Source: Owenia fusiformis (lineage: Eukaryota; Annelida; Polychaeta; Sabellida; Oweniidae). From it: a stretch of DNA of 64,000 nt. The translations under genes were made by a program, and so were the position numbers. The stretch spans positions 33,348,159 through 33,412,158 of the forward strand of contig CAIIXF020000003.1 of assembly GCA_903813345.2 (NCBI GenBank). The letters run 5' to 3'. The notes below the pieces were generated by a model. It saw nothing but the letters and a program-made list of their open reading frames with translations, was not told where the DNA came from and made no database searches. Of this stretch, positions 1 to 12,400 are shown in pieces; the first letter of the stretch is position 1; each line of letters opens with the position of its first letter.

Positions 1-570
1 AACGGAAGTGTCGTACTTCAATCCTACTAGGGACGTATTACGTTTTGTAGTCAGGCGTAAATTGCAGCCGTGAGTACCCCAATCTAGTCCGTTTGTAGCT
101 CGTTCATTCTGTTCGTAGACAGACACTCGACCGAATAAAAATAAATGCGTTCTGCACGGATTAGGGACACGATGTTCACTATTTTAGAACGAGTTCAACC
201 GTATGGAAATTTGGTGGATAATTTAGTAACATATTAGGACGTATTGAGAACGAGGAACAACTAATTGTCAACTGGTTTAAACTGATTAAGGACGTAATTG
301 AACTGCTTGGTTACGTTGTGTAGACCAGACGAACGCACAATTTAACCCCATCTAAACCATGCAGACGGAATAAAGACGAGATGAACGTATTAAAAACTGC
401 TTATGAACGAATTAACAAAAATAGCTATCACACCAGAACCATGTCACTGAGTTCTGCAAAACGTTGCCGAATCGGTTTTAAACTGTGTGCGAACTGAATG
501 AACGTAGCTACAACGTTCTACGGTCTGTTTACGAACTTCATGGACTTTCCCGGACGGGGAATGTGAAAGA
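1..570. repeat. Diverged interspersed repeat, inverted partner at 30.6-31.0 kb
   Basis: No gene is visible. The part at about 455-566 reappears in reverse complement at about 30874-30984 with only scattered differences; a shared landmark is the end TCCCGGACGGGGAATGTG here. Similarity weakens but continues further into both copies, for example around the CGTTCATAA(A/G)CAGT block. The element family is not recognised and its true ends are not visible because the window starts inside it. Confidence 0.6.
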
Positions 571-599
571 CTTCAATTTTAAGCATTTCCAAACAAAAA

Positions 600-785
600 C
601 GGGAGATTTTACGGTAGTTTGAACAAAAATACTGTTGATTTTAGCAGAAATACGGTAGATTTTCAAAAAAAAATTTACGGGCGTTTTAACGGGAAAAATG
701 GCATTTTCTTACGGTAGTTTGTCATTTTTTACGGAAAAACGAAAAATTTACGGTAGATTCCCGTAAAAATACGGTAGGTTGGCAG
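600..785. repeat. Degenerate short tandem repeat, TTTACGGTAG type
   Basis: The motif TACGGTAGATT and close variants recur about eight times, mixed with poly-A and poly-T stretches. It is a simple degenerate repeat without coding content. Confidence 0.55.
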
Positions 786-2560
786 GTATGCATTTTAATC
801 CCTCATTGTTCAGCCATTCATGACAGAAAAAGTGTCACAAACTAATTTCTGACATGGTCACTTAAATCTCTTAAAAAAATAAACACCTTTGGTATCATAA
901 GAAAAAGGACATCATAACCTATCAGATGGTAGCTGCATGTGAAATTTTCCTATTATTATTCATATTTGAGAAATAAGCAATCTATTGCTGGTTTACTTTT
1001 TTTGGGACACACTGTACAGTACAATACCATTCATGGTTTACTCCTTTGTTAATACTTATCAAGAAAAATCCATTGAGTACTCCTTTCAATCATAAAATTA
1101 CTTTTTGATTCCGCAATGAGATGAATGGCCTTTTCATCAAATTTTCAAAATATGTTTGTCGAAATCTTCAACGTAATGGTAGGCCATATAGGGTATTTTT
1201 TTAATTCACATAAAAACTAAGTGGTCTCCCCTGATATCGTTCTGGGGCAATTCCTACATGAATGGGGATTCAGACCACTGGGAACGTCTAAATGAACTAT
1301 AGTAATTAGATATAGCCGAGAAATAGGGATTTACTTATTGATGGCAATCATTTGATTTTCATTATTTCATTACAACAGCCTCCAATATTCCAGTCTTTAT
1401 ACGGTTGTGGATAACTTGATATTACAATACACTTAGGACATGATTGGACAAGGGATCGCCATGGAAACCGTACTTCCGTTGCCCCTAGCAACCGAAAAGT
1501 TAGATGTCTTACTGGACAAGGCTCAGGACTTTGCCATTTCACACGGTAAGAGTTGTTCGTTCGGTTAACAAAGATTGCCTATTTAGACAGCTCTATTTTC
1601 AAACATTGTCAAAAGCAATCGTTAAACATGGCTTATTTTTCACTAGGGAATTGTCACCCGGATGTCTCAATGAATAAGGTCAGTATTTAATACTCCAAAT
1701 GACAAATGGATTGAAGTTGTTTTGAAGTAATGTCATCAGGTCATGTAATAAGACTATACGATATGGATTCTCCAGTGAAAACACACAAGTAAACCCGGGC
1801 AGTTAGCATAGGAGGGTTGGATTCCAGGCTTGCATCTCGATATTCTGCAATATATGACAGGGGTGTAGCTAACAAGTCAAGTGGTTCTTCATGGGTTTGC
1901 GAGCGAAGCAAGTCGCTCAAAAAGGAGTACGGGAGCTCACAACCGGAAATTGTTTAAAATGTACATTATATACGGTGCATCCTGAGCATTTCAAACTATT
2001 ATTTTCTAATGTTTTTCTCAATAAAATTTATAAATTTTCTTTTTTATTGGGGGAGGGAGATATATGGAGATGTAGTGATGACAACATTTAAATTCAAACA
2101 GCCGCCATTTTGTTCACTTCAAACGCAAATTTTGGTCTTATTTCTCCCAAAAAATCCAAAAAGCATGAGAAGTGATCGAGACATTGCTTCAATTCATTTG
2201 GCGGCTTTTGATTATGAATTTATAGTCAGTTTATAATGTAAGAAAATAACGACATTCTAACATTTTAATTGTTAGGAAATATCAACTTGCGTCCAATTGC
2301 GAACCAGTCCTCCTTAATAACTATCCATACAAGATTTATGAAAGAAATAAAAAACAAATACCTTACCTTTATAACAAAATAATACATAAAACGATACAGA
2401 GTGCCGGGCCAAAAAATCCTGACTCAAAATAATAGCTGTCAAATGTGTTTGCAAACACATAGACCTACATGTACAGTTACCATCTGATTTTTACACTTTT
2501 TTTATTTTTCCTTCCAGGACGTCCAATTAAGAAGTTAATACACGAATTAATAAATAAACC
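786..2560. other. Intergenic DNA, no gene seen
   Basis: Only short chance reading frames occur here, without splice context or recognisable protein similarity. The composition is AT-rich. Confidence 0.5.
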
Positions 2561-2567
2561 CACGATA

Positions 2568-2850
2568 TGCCTTGGTCACATAGGCTCCGATTTTCACTGC
2601 GGCGCCCGGCCGATGAGTATTTTGTTCAAAATCGGCCGGCGAGCCCGGGCATCGTACGGGCGCCGGGCGATGATCGCCACTCATCGGCCGATTTTTAGAC
2701 ATCGTACGGGCGCCGGCAGAGTTTTATCGCGGAGATAAAAGTTGCCGATGTCTTGGCGATTTTTTCTCAACCAAACTCATCGGTACCTACCCGGCCGTGT
2801 CCCGCCCGATCATCGTACGATTATCTTACGGCGCCCGGTGGCATCGCACG
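2568..2850. repeat. GC-rich palindromic repeat with GGCGCCCGGCCGATGAG core
   Basis: A GC-rich island in AT-rich DNA, built from repeated and inverted copies of GCGCCCGG, ATCGTACGGG and CATCGGCCG. It opens with TGCCTTGGTCACATAGG. The mirror image, ending CTATGTGACCCAGGCA, lies at 4150-4171, and a diverged relative starts at 55290. This looks like the end of a non-autonomous DNA transposon family, either one 1.6-kb element or two copies on either side of the first GSS exon. Confidence 0.55.
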
Positions 2851-3426
2851 GTCATCTTTGGATTTTGCGTGCTGATTTGTTGGATAAATCTTAATAATGA
2901 TTACTTATAAAGTGATATAAATGTTTTAAAAATAATGAGGTAAGGAACTATAATTACTACACACTGTCAGAGATTTTTATAAAACATAAATGGAACGATT
3001 AAGCTTACTGTATATAAAACAATGGCACACATTTGAATGGCTGGGTGGGTGGGTTGATCTAGTCGTTCTTATATTGACATTAATCGTGTATGTCTGTCAT
3101 ACACATTAAATAGAGTGTTACATTTTTATGCGTATATTCACTCATGCATATACCATTACAAATCATTTATTTTAAAAACCTTCGGAATGTTTTTGTGAAT
3201 ACAGTAATTTCAAGGGTCACAATTTTACTACGATTAATTACGTCTCAATTACAACGTAATATGCCAAAGGCTAAGGATAGAGGGGATAAGGCCAATGGGC
3301 CATATATGAGGAAGGCCTTGGGAAGACAGGTGGAAAAAGACAATAACAATGCTACTGAGCTGATGGATGATGAAGATTTAGATGTGTCTATAGGGAAGCG
3401 GGTACTCCACTTGAAACAGAAGAAAT

Positions 3427-6400
3427 ATGCCAATTTCTTTGAGTCCATATTTTTATGACCAAACTAATTCTCTTTACAAGAACAGACGAAAGAAAGATGG
3501 AGAAATAGGGAATTTTGCTAATAGCATCGGATGGACAGGTAGACATAGTATTTTTTATATGAAAGATCTAAAAATGAATTAAGATCAGGGTGCACTTTGA
3601 TGAAAAGACCACGTCCAGTATAGCAAGTGATTTTAGACGGTCATATCTTTCACCATGAGTACCTTCTGGGCACAAATAGAGTGTTTTTATTAAAACAATA
3701 TGTTTTCTTTCAATTGAAGTACCCATGATGATAAAAAAATCAATCAAACAATTCGAAAGAATATGAATAGGGACCCCATGTCAACAGTTTTTCTAAATAT
3801 TGAACCTATTTACTCAAAAGAGGATCTTCTTTTTCTGATTTTTATTGCATGAAAACATTATTATCCTGGAAGTCCTGTTTATCAAAGTATTTCGTTTTCA
3901 AATGTTGCATTCACGCCATGTGGAACAGTCATACTGGGTAATACAGGGATTAAGTATAAATCTAGAGCCCTGCAAATCGACCGATGTCCTGGCGGGTCCC
4001 GTACGGCCATCGGTCGATAGCCTTGCGATACCCGTGCGATGCCTGTACTAATGTGACCATACTCACGATTAGATCAAGACATCAGTGAAAAGTCACCGGC
4101 GCCCGGTCGATTTATAAATCGGCCGATGACTACTCATCGGCCGGCGCCCGGCGGCTATGTGACCCAGGCAATACTCATTGAAAAAAAACTATCTATAGTG
4201 CGAAGTAACACAAATGGAAAATAAAAAGCCCTACACCAACCATTACATCAGAGTAAAATACTTCTATATTTTAAAAACATTTCAGGAATCACAAATCGTC
4301 TTAAAGATAAACCACTAACTGCTGATAAGGCCCAGATTGTTCCATATTTGCTGTTGCCTTCCCCCATGATAAGAAAAAGGTTTACGGAAGCTGTAGAAGT
4401 TCAGAAAGATTTCAACAAGCTTTATCACAAAGTTGCTCATGATTACAACTTTCTAAGAGATGCTTTAAAAAGGTACATGATAATCAATTAATAGGAAAAT
4501 ATGTTATTAAAGTTTAAAAACCGGCCTTGTTAAAGAGGGACATGGAGTATAAATAGGAGACAGACTATAATGGAACAGCCAAAATAACTGGATTTTTGAT
4601 ATTTTCACAAAGCTGGTCAATTTTCTCAAATTCCAAATTCATTGTGAAAATGTATTGCTTCCAGTTGTGAATTGTTGTGTTTTATGGATTATGATGACGG
4701 CTTTGCGAACGGATGTTGACCCTTTGAATTGCCAATGGACTTCGAGACTGGATTTTATTTATCCCACATCATTTGAGACTGAATACTCTATCTTTTATGA
4801 GTCCTAGTATCTTCAACTATTTTTGATGTTATGAGTATTGGCTATCAATTTTTTCAATTTTTCTTCAACATGTATTGTAATGACTTCAGTATGGGTGAAA
4901 TGTCCCTTGGTGTTCTGGTCCTGGATTGTGATATTGGTTCTCGATTGGAGGGGGGAGGGGGATGTTAGACATTGTTTCTTTTCACGTTAGATCATGGTTT
5001 TGGGATATATAGGGTCTACTTTTCTTATGACAGATTAACACTTACAGTTTGTTTTTCTTGTTGAGTTTCTTTAAAGTTTTTAGTCACCCTTCCCTTTGGC
5101 ATTTGTGCTTATATATTCCAATTTTGTTATGTGTATCTTTCAATATTTTGATGTTCATATTCTGCAGTTATATTTTAACTTCATCATTTTGTTAGGTTGT
5201 GATACGACATTTAAAAACAGTAATAACATTTTTCAAATTCAAAAGTCCTCAAGCTTAGCCAATCAAAATCAAGAATTAAGCAATACTATTAATTAAACTT
5301 ACTAACCCTGACTTTCTGTACCATGTTAAAGTATGGATGTTATCTGATGTAACGGGGCGAGGGAAGGGCAGGCCCGTGGGTGGCAATAATATAAAAGTCA
5401 ACAGAAAAGTAATATAAAATACGATAAAACAAATCTATTTCAATTCTTCAAAAATCATGTTCTGTACAGTCTATATACAAGCAGCAACTCTAGTAAAGGG
5501 ACAACACCCCAACAAGCTACATGTGATTGAATGCTATTATATGGAATACAAAAACAGTTCAAAACAATCACACCATGAAAAGCTAAAAAACTGGTTTAAA
5601 CAAAGGAAGCTAAAGTAGAAAGTATACAAAAGAAGTGAAAACATTGAAATTAGATATTTGACAAACTTGTTTGAAATAGGGACCTGTTAAAATGAAAATG
5701 TTACATAAATGGGGATTGATCAACATAAAAATGGGAAATAAAAACATATGAAATTGACCATGTTACACTGATATTTTAATTGGAGTTGCTAGCAACTTTA
5801 AAACCGGCCTTGTTAAAGAGGGACATGGGGTATAAATAGGAGACAGCCAAATTGGAACAGCCAAAATGAAAATTAGTCACATTCATGATGTGTTTTACAT
5901 TCAAAGGATCGTTTTTGTACCCAGCCGGATGAGTACAAGAAAACTAATATTTACTGGCAAAATATTTTGGTTTTTGTATCTAAATTATTCTACAACGCTA
6001 ACGTTACCTTTTAACAACTGTTCGCTTGTGCAAGCCTTTAGGCTTGTGTACCATCCGCCAAGGGTTAAACAATTATCATTGACCTTTTTAGGTTTTAAAG
6101 TTACTATTACAAAACCCACACAATTAAATCGTGTTGTTTCAGGCAAACCGAAGGCCCAATTTTCTGATAATTTGGCCTAAAATTAAAAATAAGACCTAAC
6201 AAGGCCCATTTTGCCCAAAAGGGTCCATTAATCTGGCCGTTTTGAGCTCAAATCTTTTTAGGCTCAATTTTTTTCTGGGTTCCCCCTAGATTCGCCAGTG
6301 CATGGTTTGAACAATACAATCTTCATGTATTGGTTGATATTTCTTCCAGTGTAATAGAAGTTGATAGTTTCACCAAAGGATTGTGGGACATCTATGAAAC

Positions 6401-9400
6401 TGTGAGGAATGAAGGAATCGCACAGGTATCAAACCATTTATGACTCAACTGTGAAAATATAACGAGTCATATGTAGAATGTTTTAAAAAATCAAAGCAAG
6501 AATCTTGGTGAATGCCTCTTTAAAAATCCTTGAAAATGTATATATGAAACAACGTGTATTTCGGACCTTATCCCAAAAGAGGTAAATATCCGAATTCCCC
6601 GAAAACATATTAAGATAAACTCCGCGATTATTGGTCTTTGACTAATAGGCCTATATGGTATATCAGACAGTGTATCTTCGGTTCAAATGTCTGAACTGCA
6701 TGTTTCGCAGACAAAAACAAAATGTCACACTTAAATTTTTGTAAAAACGCTTCGAATAGTATATAATAGCACAAGGAGCATATCACAGTAACAATAAAGT
6801 AAACAAAATACTAAATATTCCTTTTCTATTTTCTGCTTGTTCCATTTATGTAATCATTGTTGTATCAAACATTCTGTCAGATAAGTTATTTTTTGTAATT
6901 TGTTTTGAGCCAATAAGATTCGGTATTGTGAGGTCGGACTATATGGTTGACTATGATCCAGAACCCTCTCAAAGCATTATGGGTAATGGAGACGACTGTG
7001 GTCCAAATGATTCAAATACAAGTATTCGCCAAGTGGAATATAATACCATAGCAATTGGGATGGCAGGGCTCCAAACACAAGTTGCAAAATTGCACAGGTA
7101 TGGAATTACTGTATTCACCAGGATTGAGAAACTTGGTTTTAAAATGGTTTTAAAATAGCGAAATCATTATAATAAATAAAAAAAATGTAAAACTTCCATT
7201 TCAATGTTTTATTTTCCTCAATAAAACCGAAAAAGTATAATGGAATCAAAAGACAACAGTGTAATATTGTATGGAAAAATGTATCCATATCATACACGAA
7301 TGACATTTGCATATGTTGAATCGCATGTGGTTTGGCTAATAAAATGTATGGTCTTTTCTAGGAATCATGTTATTTTCAAAAAAACAACATGGCTGACATA
7401 ATAGGCCAATCATAAAAGGGTTTATTGCATATAAACTTAATTAGTATTTGACTGTTTGCTCAACTTTATGATAGAATAATACATTTCGACAATATTATTG
7501 CAAGGTACCTCGCCAGTGAGATGGAACTTGAAGATTTAACAGAAAATCTCGTAGAAACTAACCCTGTGAGTGGACTCGCCAGTGGTATAGTCAATGCGTG
7601 GCAAATATATGGCAATGGCAGGTAGGAATAAAGCTGTAGTATATGTCCCAGTTGCCAGTCTCACATTAATCAAGCATGGTTGTCATATAACCACTGTTCC
7701 ACAGCTGGATGACTCTTACTGCAGTTAGCGTCATTCAAGATGGTTGCCGAAATTCGTTTTCGACAAACCTCCGATTTGTCAGCTAGCTAAGTTGAATCTG
7801 GATTCCAAAAGTTTCGCCATGCAAACGAATAAAACTACGATTGTAAACAACCACAGATAAATGCTCTAATAACCGCGATATGGGTGAATTTTAAAGAAAA
7901 CAGCTTCACTTAGTTGTCATCATCAACTTCAGTTAGAGTCATTCTAAGTGAAACCGTTTTATTTCCTAATTAAACAGTCTTCACCACAAACCACACAACA
8001 TAATATCACATATATTATAGGATTAAATTGGAGCCAGCAGCCCGCGTTTATTGGAAAAGCGTTAAGTACATCTGGTACAAAGAATGAGTGAAAAAATGAA
8101 AAAATGAAAAAATGAAGCCAGTTCGCGATGCATCCAGGTACCTATGACGGCCACGATGCCAATGTCATAACGGCCACGATGCCGATAGCATTAATGCCAG
8201 AAACCCCTTAGGTTCAAATATACCCAACATCCGTCCTCGGCTCCCAACCTCGCTGCTGATTTACGATGTTAACTGCCTTCAAGACATCAATAAGGCACCC
8301 TATACCTAATTAAAACATCTAAATCCAACAACCCATATCCAATGATCAACTGTCATTAAAGCCATTGTGGCTACACGTTTGTTAACACGTCAAAGATCTC
8401 AAATAAATTCACAAATTTCGGAATAAACCAAATTCTAAATTGTGACTGTATCTGTCAACTTGCACTATAAAAAACTTGTATAATGACCATACACGTATAT
8501 AGTGCCTTCTAGCACTATGCAAAATCTGTGAGTAATATACCTCACTATCTAATACAGTAATCACAAACTGTCATTAATACATATTAACAATAATCTAAAT
8601 AACTGTCTACAGACTTGCACTGTAACCATATCATTGCCTCTTGGCAAAAAACGTAACTTAGAAAGTTAATGAAAATTACTTCTTTAACAGACTGTCGTAA
8701 TATGCGACATTGTTGGTCACAATAGACAAAAATTCGGTGATTATCACAAGAATACACGAACGAACGTATACAAAAATCCTATGATCTTCTAAACTATTGT
8801 GATGAAAAATATAAAATCTGGAAAGCACCATGCTTTGCAAACCCTTATACCAACTGGTCTCGTATTGCAACAAAAGCAAAAGTACAACTCTTGGAAACGT
8901 TGTAAAATCTAAATACTATAAGAACTGTTTAATATAAAATGCAATTAGCTGACAAGCACTTCTCTTAATGCGTTTGTCACATTAATATAACACAACTACT
9001 GTAAAATGTTGTTGATGAACACAACTATCATCTTAAAATACCAAGACTTGATGCCCTTCTGAGAATAGATATTACATATCTAAAAATATAAAGGATTTTC
9101 GAATATAATCAATATCTTAAAAAGCAAAACTTTGTGCCTTCCTCGAAACAATATGACGGAAACGCACTTAAATACATGTTTATTCGCTAAGATACAATGC
9201 GCTGTCAGTAAAAATTAAACCATGCCTTGAGATTCAGATTTATATGCAAATTACATAATTGCTTCTAAGAAACCTAATATCTAATTGTTTTAATTAACAT
9301 CCTATATTATGCAATGCATTGTAATAATTGCAGAAAAATATACTTCCCAAGATAGTGATAAATGGGAACAGGTTACCTCAACGTCAGAACACATATACTT

Positions 9401-12400
9401 AATTCAAAAACGTTGATTTGGTCAAAAGCACTTACAAGAAAGTGTTCACTAACTTCAATATGAAAAACGTTAGTTTATCGACCTGACACCGTTAAAACCC
9501 AGATCAAAATCTTTGTGACTTCGAAAGGGAAAAAGGTATGCCTCCTCGAACAATAAAACTAAATTTTCGAATCCGTTGTATGACAACTTACAACATAAAC
9601 TAAAACTGTGTATAAACGCTTAGGTTGCTGCTCGCAGAATAACACGATCCCATCGTGCATCTACTCACATAACCTACTCATGATCACATCATGTTATCCA
9701 ATCAGTTGAAATCGCGTTCGATTTCACTAACGTTACGATGTTATATCAACCGGAAATAAAATAATTCAACTCTAATTTCAAACGTGTTGAATTTTAATTA
9801 TTTCCTAATTAAACAGTCTTCACCACAAACCACACAACATAATATCACATATATTATAGGATTAAATTGGAGCCAGCAGCTACGCCAGAACCTTCTAAAA
9901 AACGGGCAAACTAGTGACCAAAGCTCGAAATGTCTCTTCTTTGAGACTTCCAACAAAGGTAGTCTTCCTTGAATCAGTCCAAGGCATCGTATCTGTATCA
10001 CACGTACATGTATCTGTCTTATATGGATCTCAATCCAACAAAGTAGTCTTCTTTTATTCAGCTCAAAGCATCTAATCTATATCACGCTTGTATCTATCTT
10101 ATATGGACAAAATGTGTCCCAGTGTTCACATAGGCTTGTGTCCATACCTTACTATTGGTTGTATTTCTTGTATCTATCTTATATAGATCTCAATCCAACA
10201 AAGTAGTCTTCTTTGAATCAGTCCAAAGCATCTTATTTATATCACACTTGTATCTATCTTATAAGGACAACTTGTGTTCCAATGTTCATTTAGGCGTGTG
10301 TCCATACCCTAGTATGGGTTGTATTTCCTGAAATTACACAGAAATAGCATTAAAAACATGTAAATATCGCATTGTCGCTCCAAGCGACTAACCCCTTTTT
10401 GAGGTTGCTAAATTGTACCTGCGTTCGACGCATTATACGAATCCGTCAACCCACGATACAAGTAGACTTAAAGTCTTTTACGTCAGAGTTCGAACTGTAC
10501 TGCATCAGAACAACTGCTCGACGTAATGGCTATAATGCCAAACATGATAACATTCTTTACGTCGGAGTTCCAACTGTACTTCAACAGAACAACTATTCGA
10601 CGTACTGGTAATTATGCCAAACATGATAACATTTTTTATGTCGGAGTTCCAACTGTACTTCAACAGAACAACTATTCGACATACTGGTAATAATGCCGAC
10701 ATGATAACAATTTTCATGTCGGAATGTCAACTGAACTTTAACAGAACAACTGCTCAACGTAATGCCAAACACGTTCAATATAGAATGCAATTAGCTGACG
10801 AACACTTCTCTAATGTGTTTGTTACACTAATATTGTAAATGTTGCTAGGAACACAGCTATCATCTTAAAACCATATTAACTACTATTCGACGTCATGGCT
10901 ATAATGTCAAACATGACAACAATTCTTATTCAACAGAAGAACTACTCAACGTAATGGCTAAAATGCCAAACATAATAACAATCCTAAGTCAGAGTTCCAT
11001 TACGTAATTTTACTAAGTGCATTTCTTGTTGTTGCAGGTTAAACATAACAATCAAGTAGTCTATCTGAATTGACAACTTCAAAAATCAATTCACCAACCA
11101 ACACAATCGCTAGAAATAAACTATTCCAAAATGGATTTTATCATCTTTCAAATAACCTGCTCAATTTCAACCAAAATCATATGCATTAATAAATATTAAA
11201 CATCAATGTTTGCAAAAACATGGATAATCCAGAGAACATACCTGAATCCAAATATCCAATGTATCAACTCAAACCATTTGTCTATCGTACATAGATTTCT
11301 CTATGCTATATACAGTAAACTCTAAAAATGTACAATTATCATTTGGACCAGCAATCGACACACTAAGCTCACGCTTATTTCAAAATGTATCAAGTATGGA
11401 GCAACACCCCAATTTTTCATTTAATCTTCTAGAATTTATTCAACATGCAATAATCGTGCATTTAACTAACAATGTAACCAAAGTAAATGTCCAAATCCGA
11501 CTACTCCCAGTCTCTAATCAAGACAATTCAACTATCTTCTGAAGAATAGTCAATCTTATATAAACTCGATCCAGGTTTTAAACCTAAATGATTATATTAG
11601 GGAATTCAATTCACCTGCCTAACCAGACTACTTAAAGTATCAATTCAAAATCTTCAACTCGCCTTAGAAAAGTATCGATTTTCAAACAAATCGAAAACAA
11701 GAGTGTTAAAGACGAAAAGTAAGCAAATACAACCATTGTAAAGTATGCGTACCAAGCATATGTCTGAATCCAACTACCCGTGTATCGATTCACAACATAC
11801 CTTCAAAGATAACCATCTTCTTTATCAATGTTATAAACAGAGAAACTAGACCGAACTGATGTTATAAACACCCTATCAGAAAATCTAAAATGCTGATATT
11901 ACACAATGCAGTTTTATAGGATTTCACTTCTATTTTACAGGACCAGTATTCAACAATATCGATCCACGACATTTTAAGCTAAAAGAGCTATTTATAAACA
12001 TGTAAATTAAAAATATACTAGTAACCTTTTTGCATCTATCAACATAAGCGGTTTGAGCCTGAATACGACTACTCTTAGAACTCATTTGATCAAGCAGTTT
12101 ATTTAACTGAATCAGTCAAATAAAATATTCTCCATAATTTACCAACTTGTCTATGAAGACGAAAAGTTCTGAATATAGAAACTTATACAGGATACAATTT
12201 GTTTTTGTACGGATATTCAGTATCTAAAAAGATATGCCTGAACCATACCCTCCTGGTAACGATTCACGACATTTCCCAACCAAAAAGTTCTTTATGATTA
12301 CTCTCAGAACCCCTTAATGGCATTTTGATCATTCTAAATATGAATCAATGTTGTGAGTAGCAAACAAACATGTTTGCGATAACATATAGCCTACAAAAAA

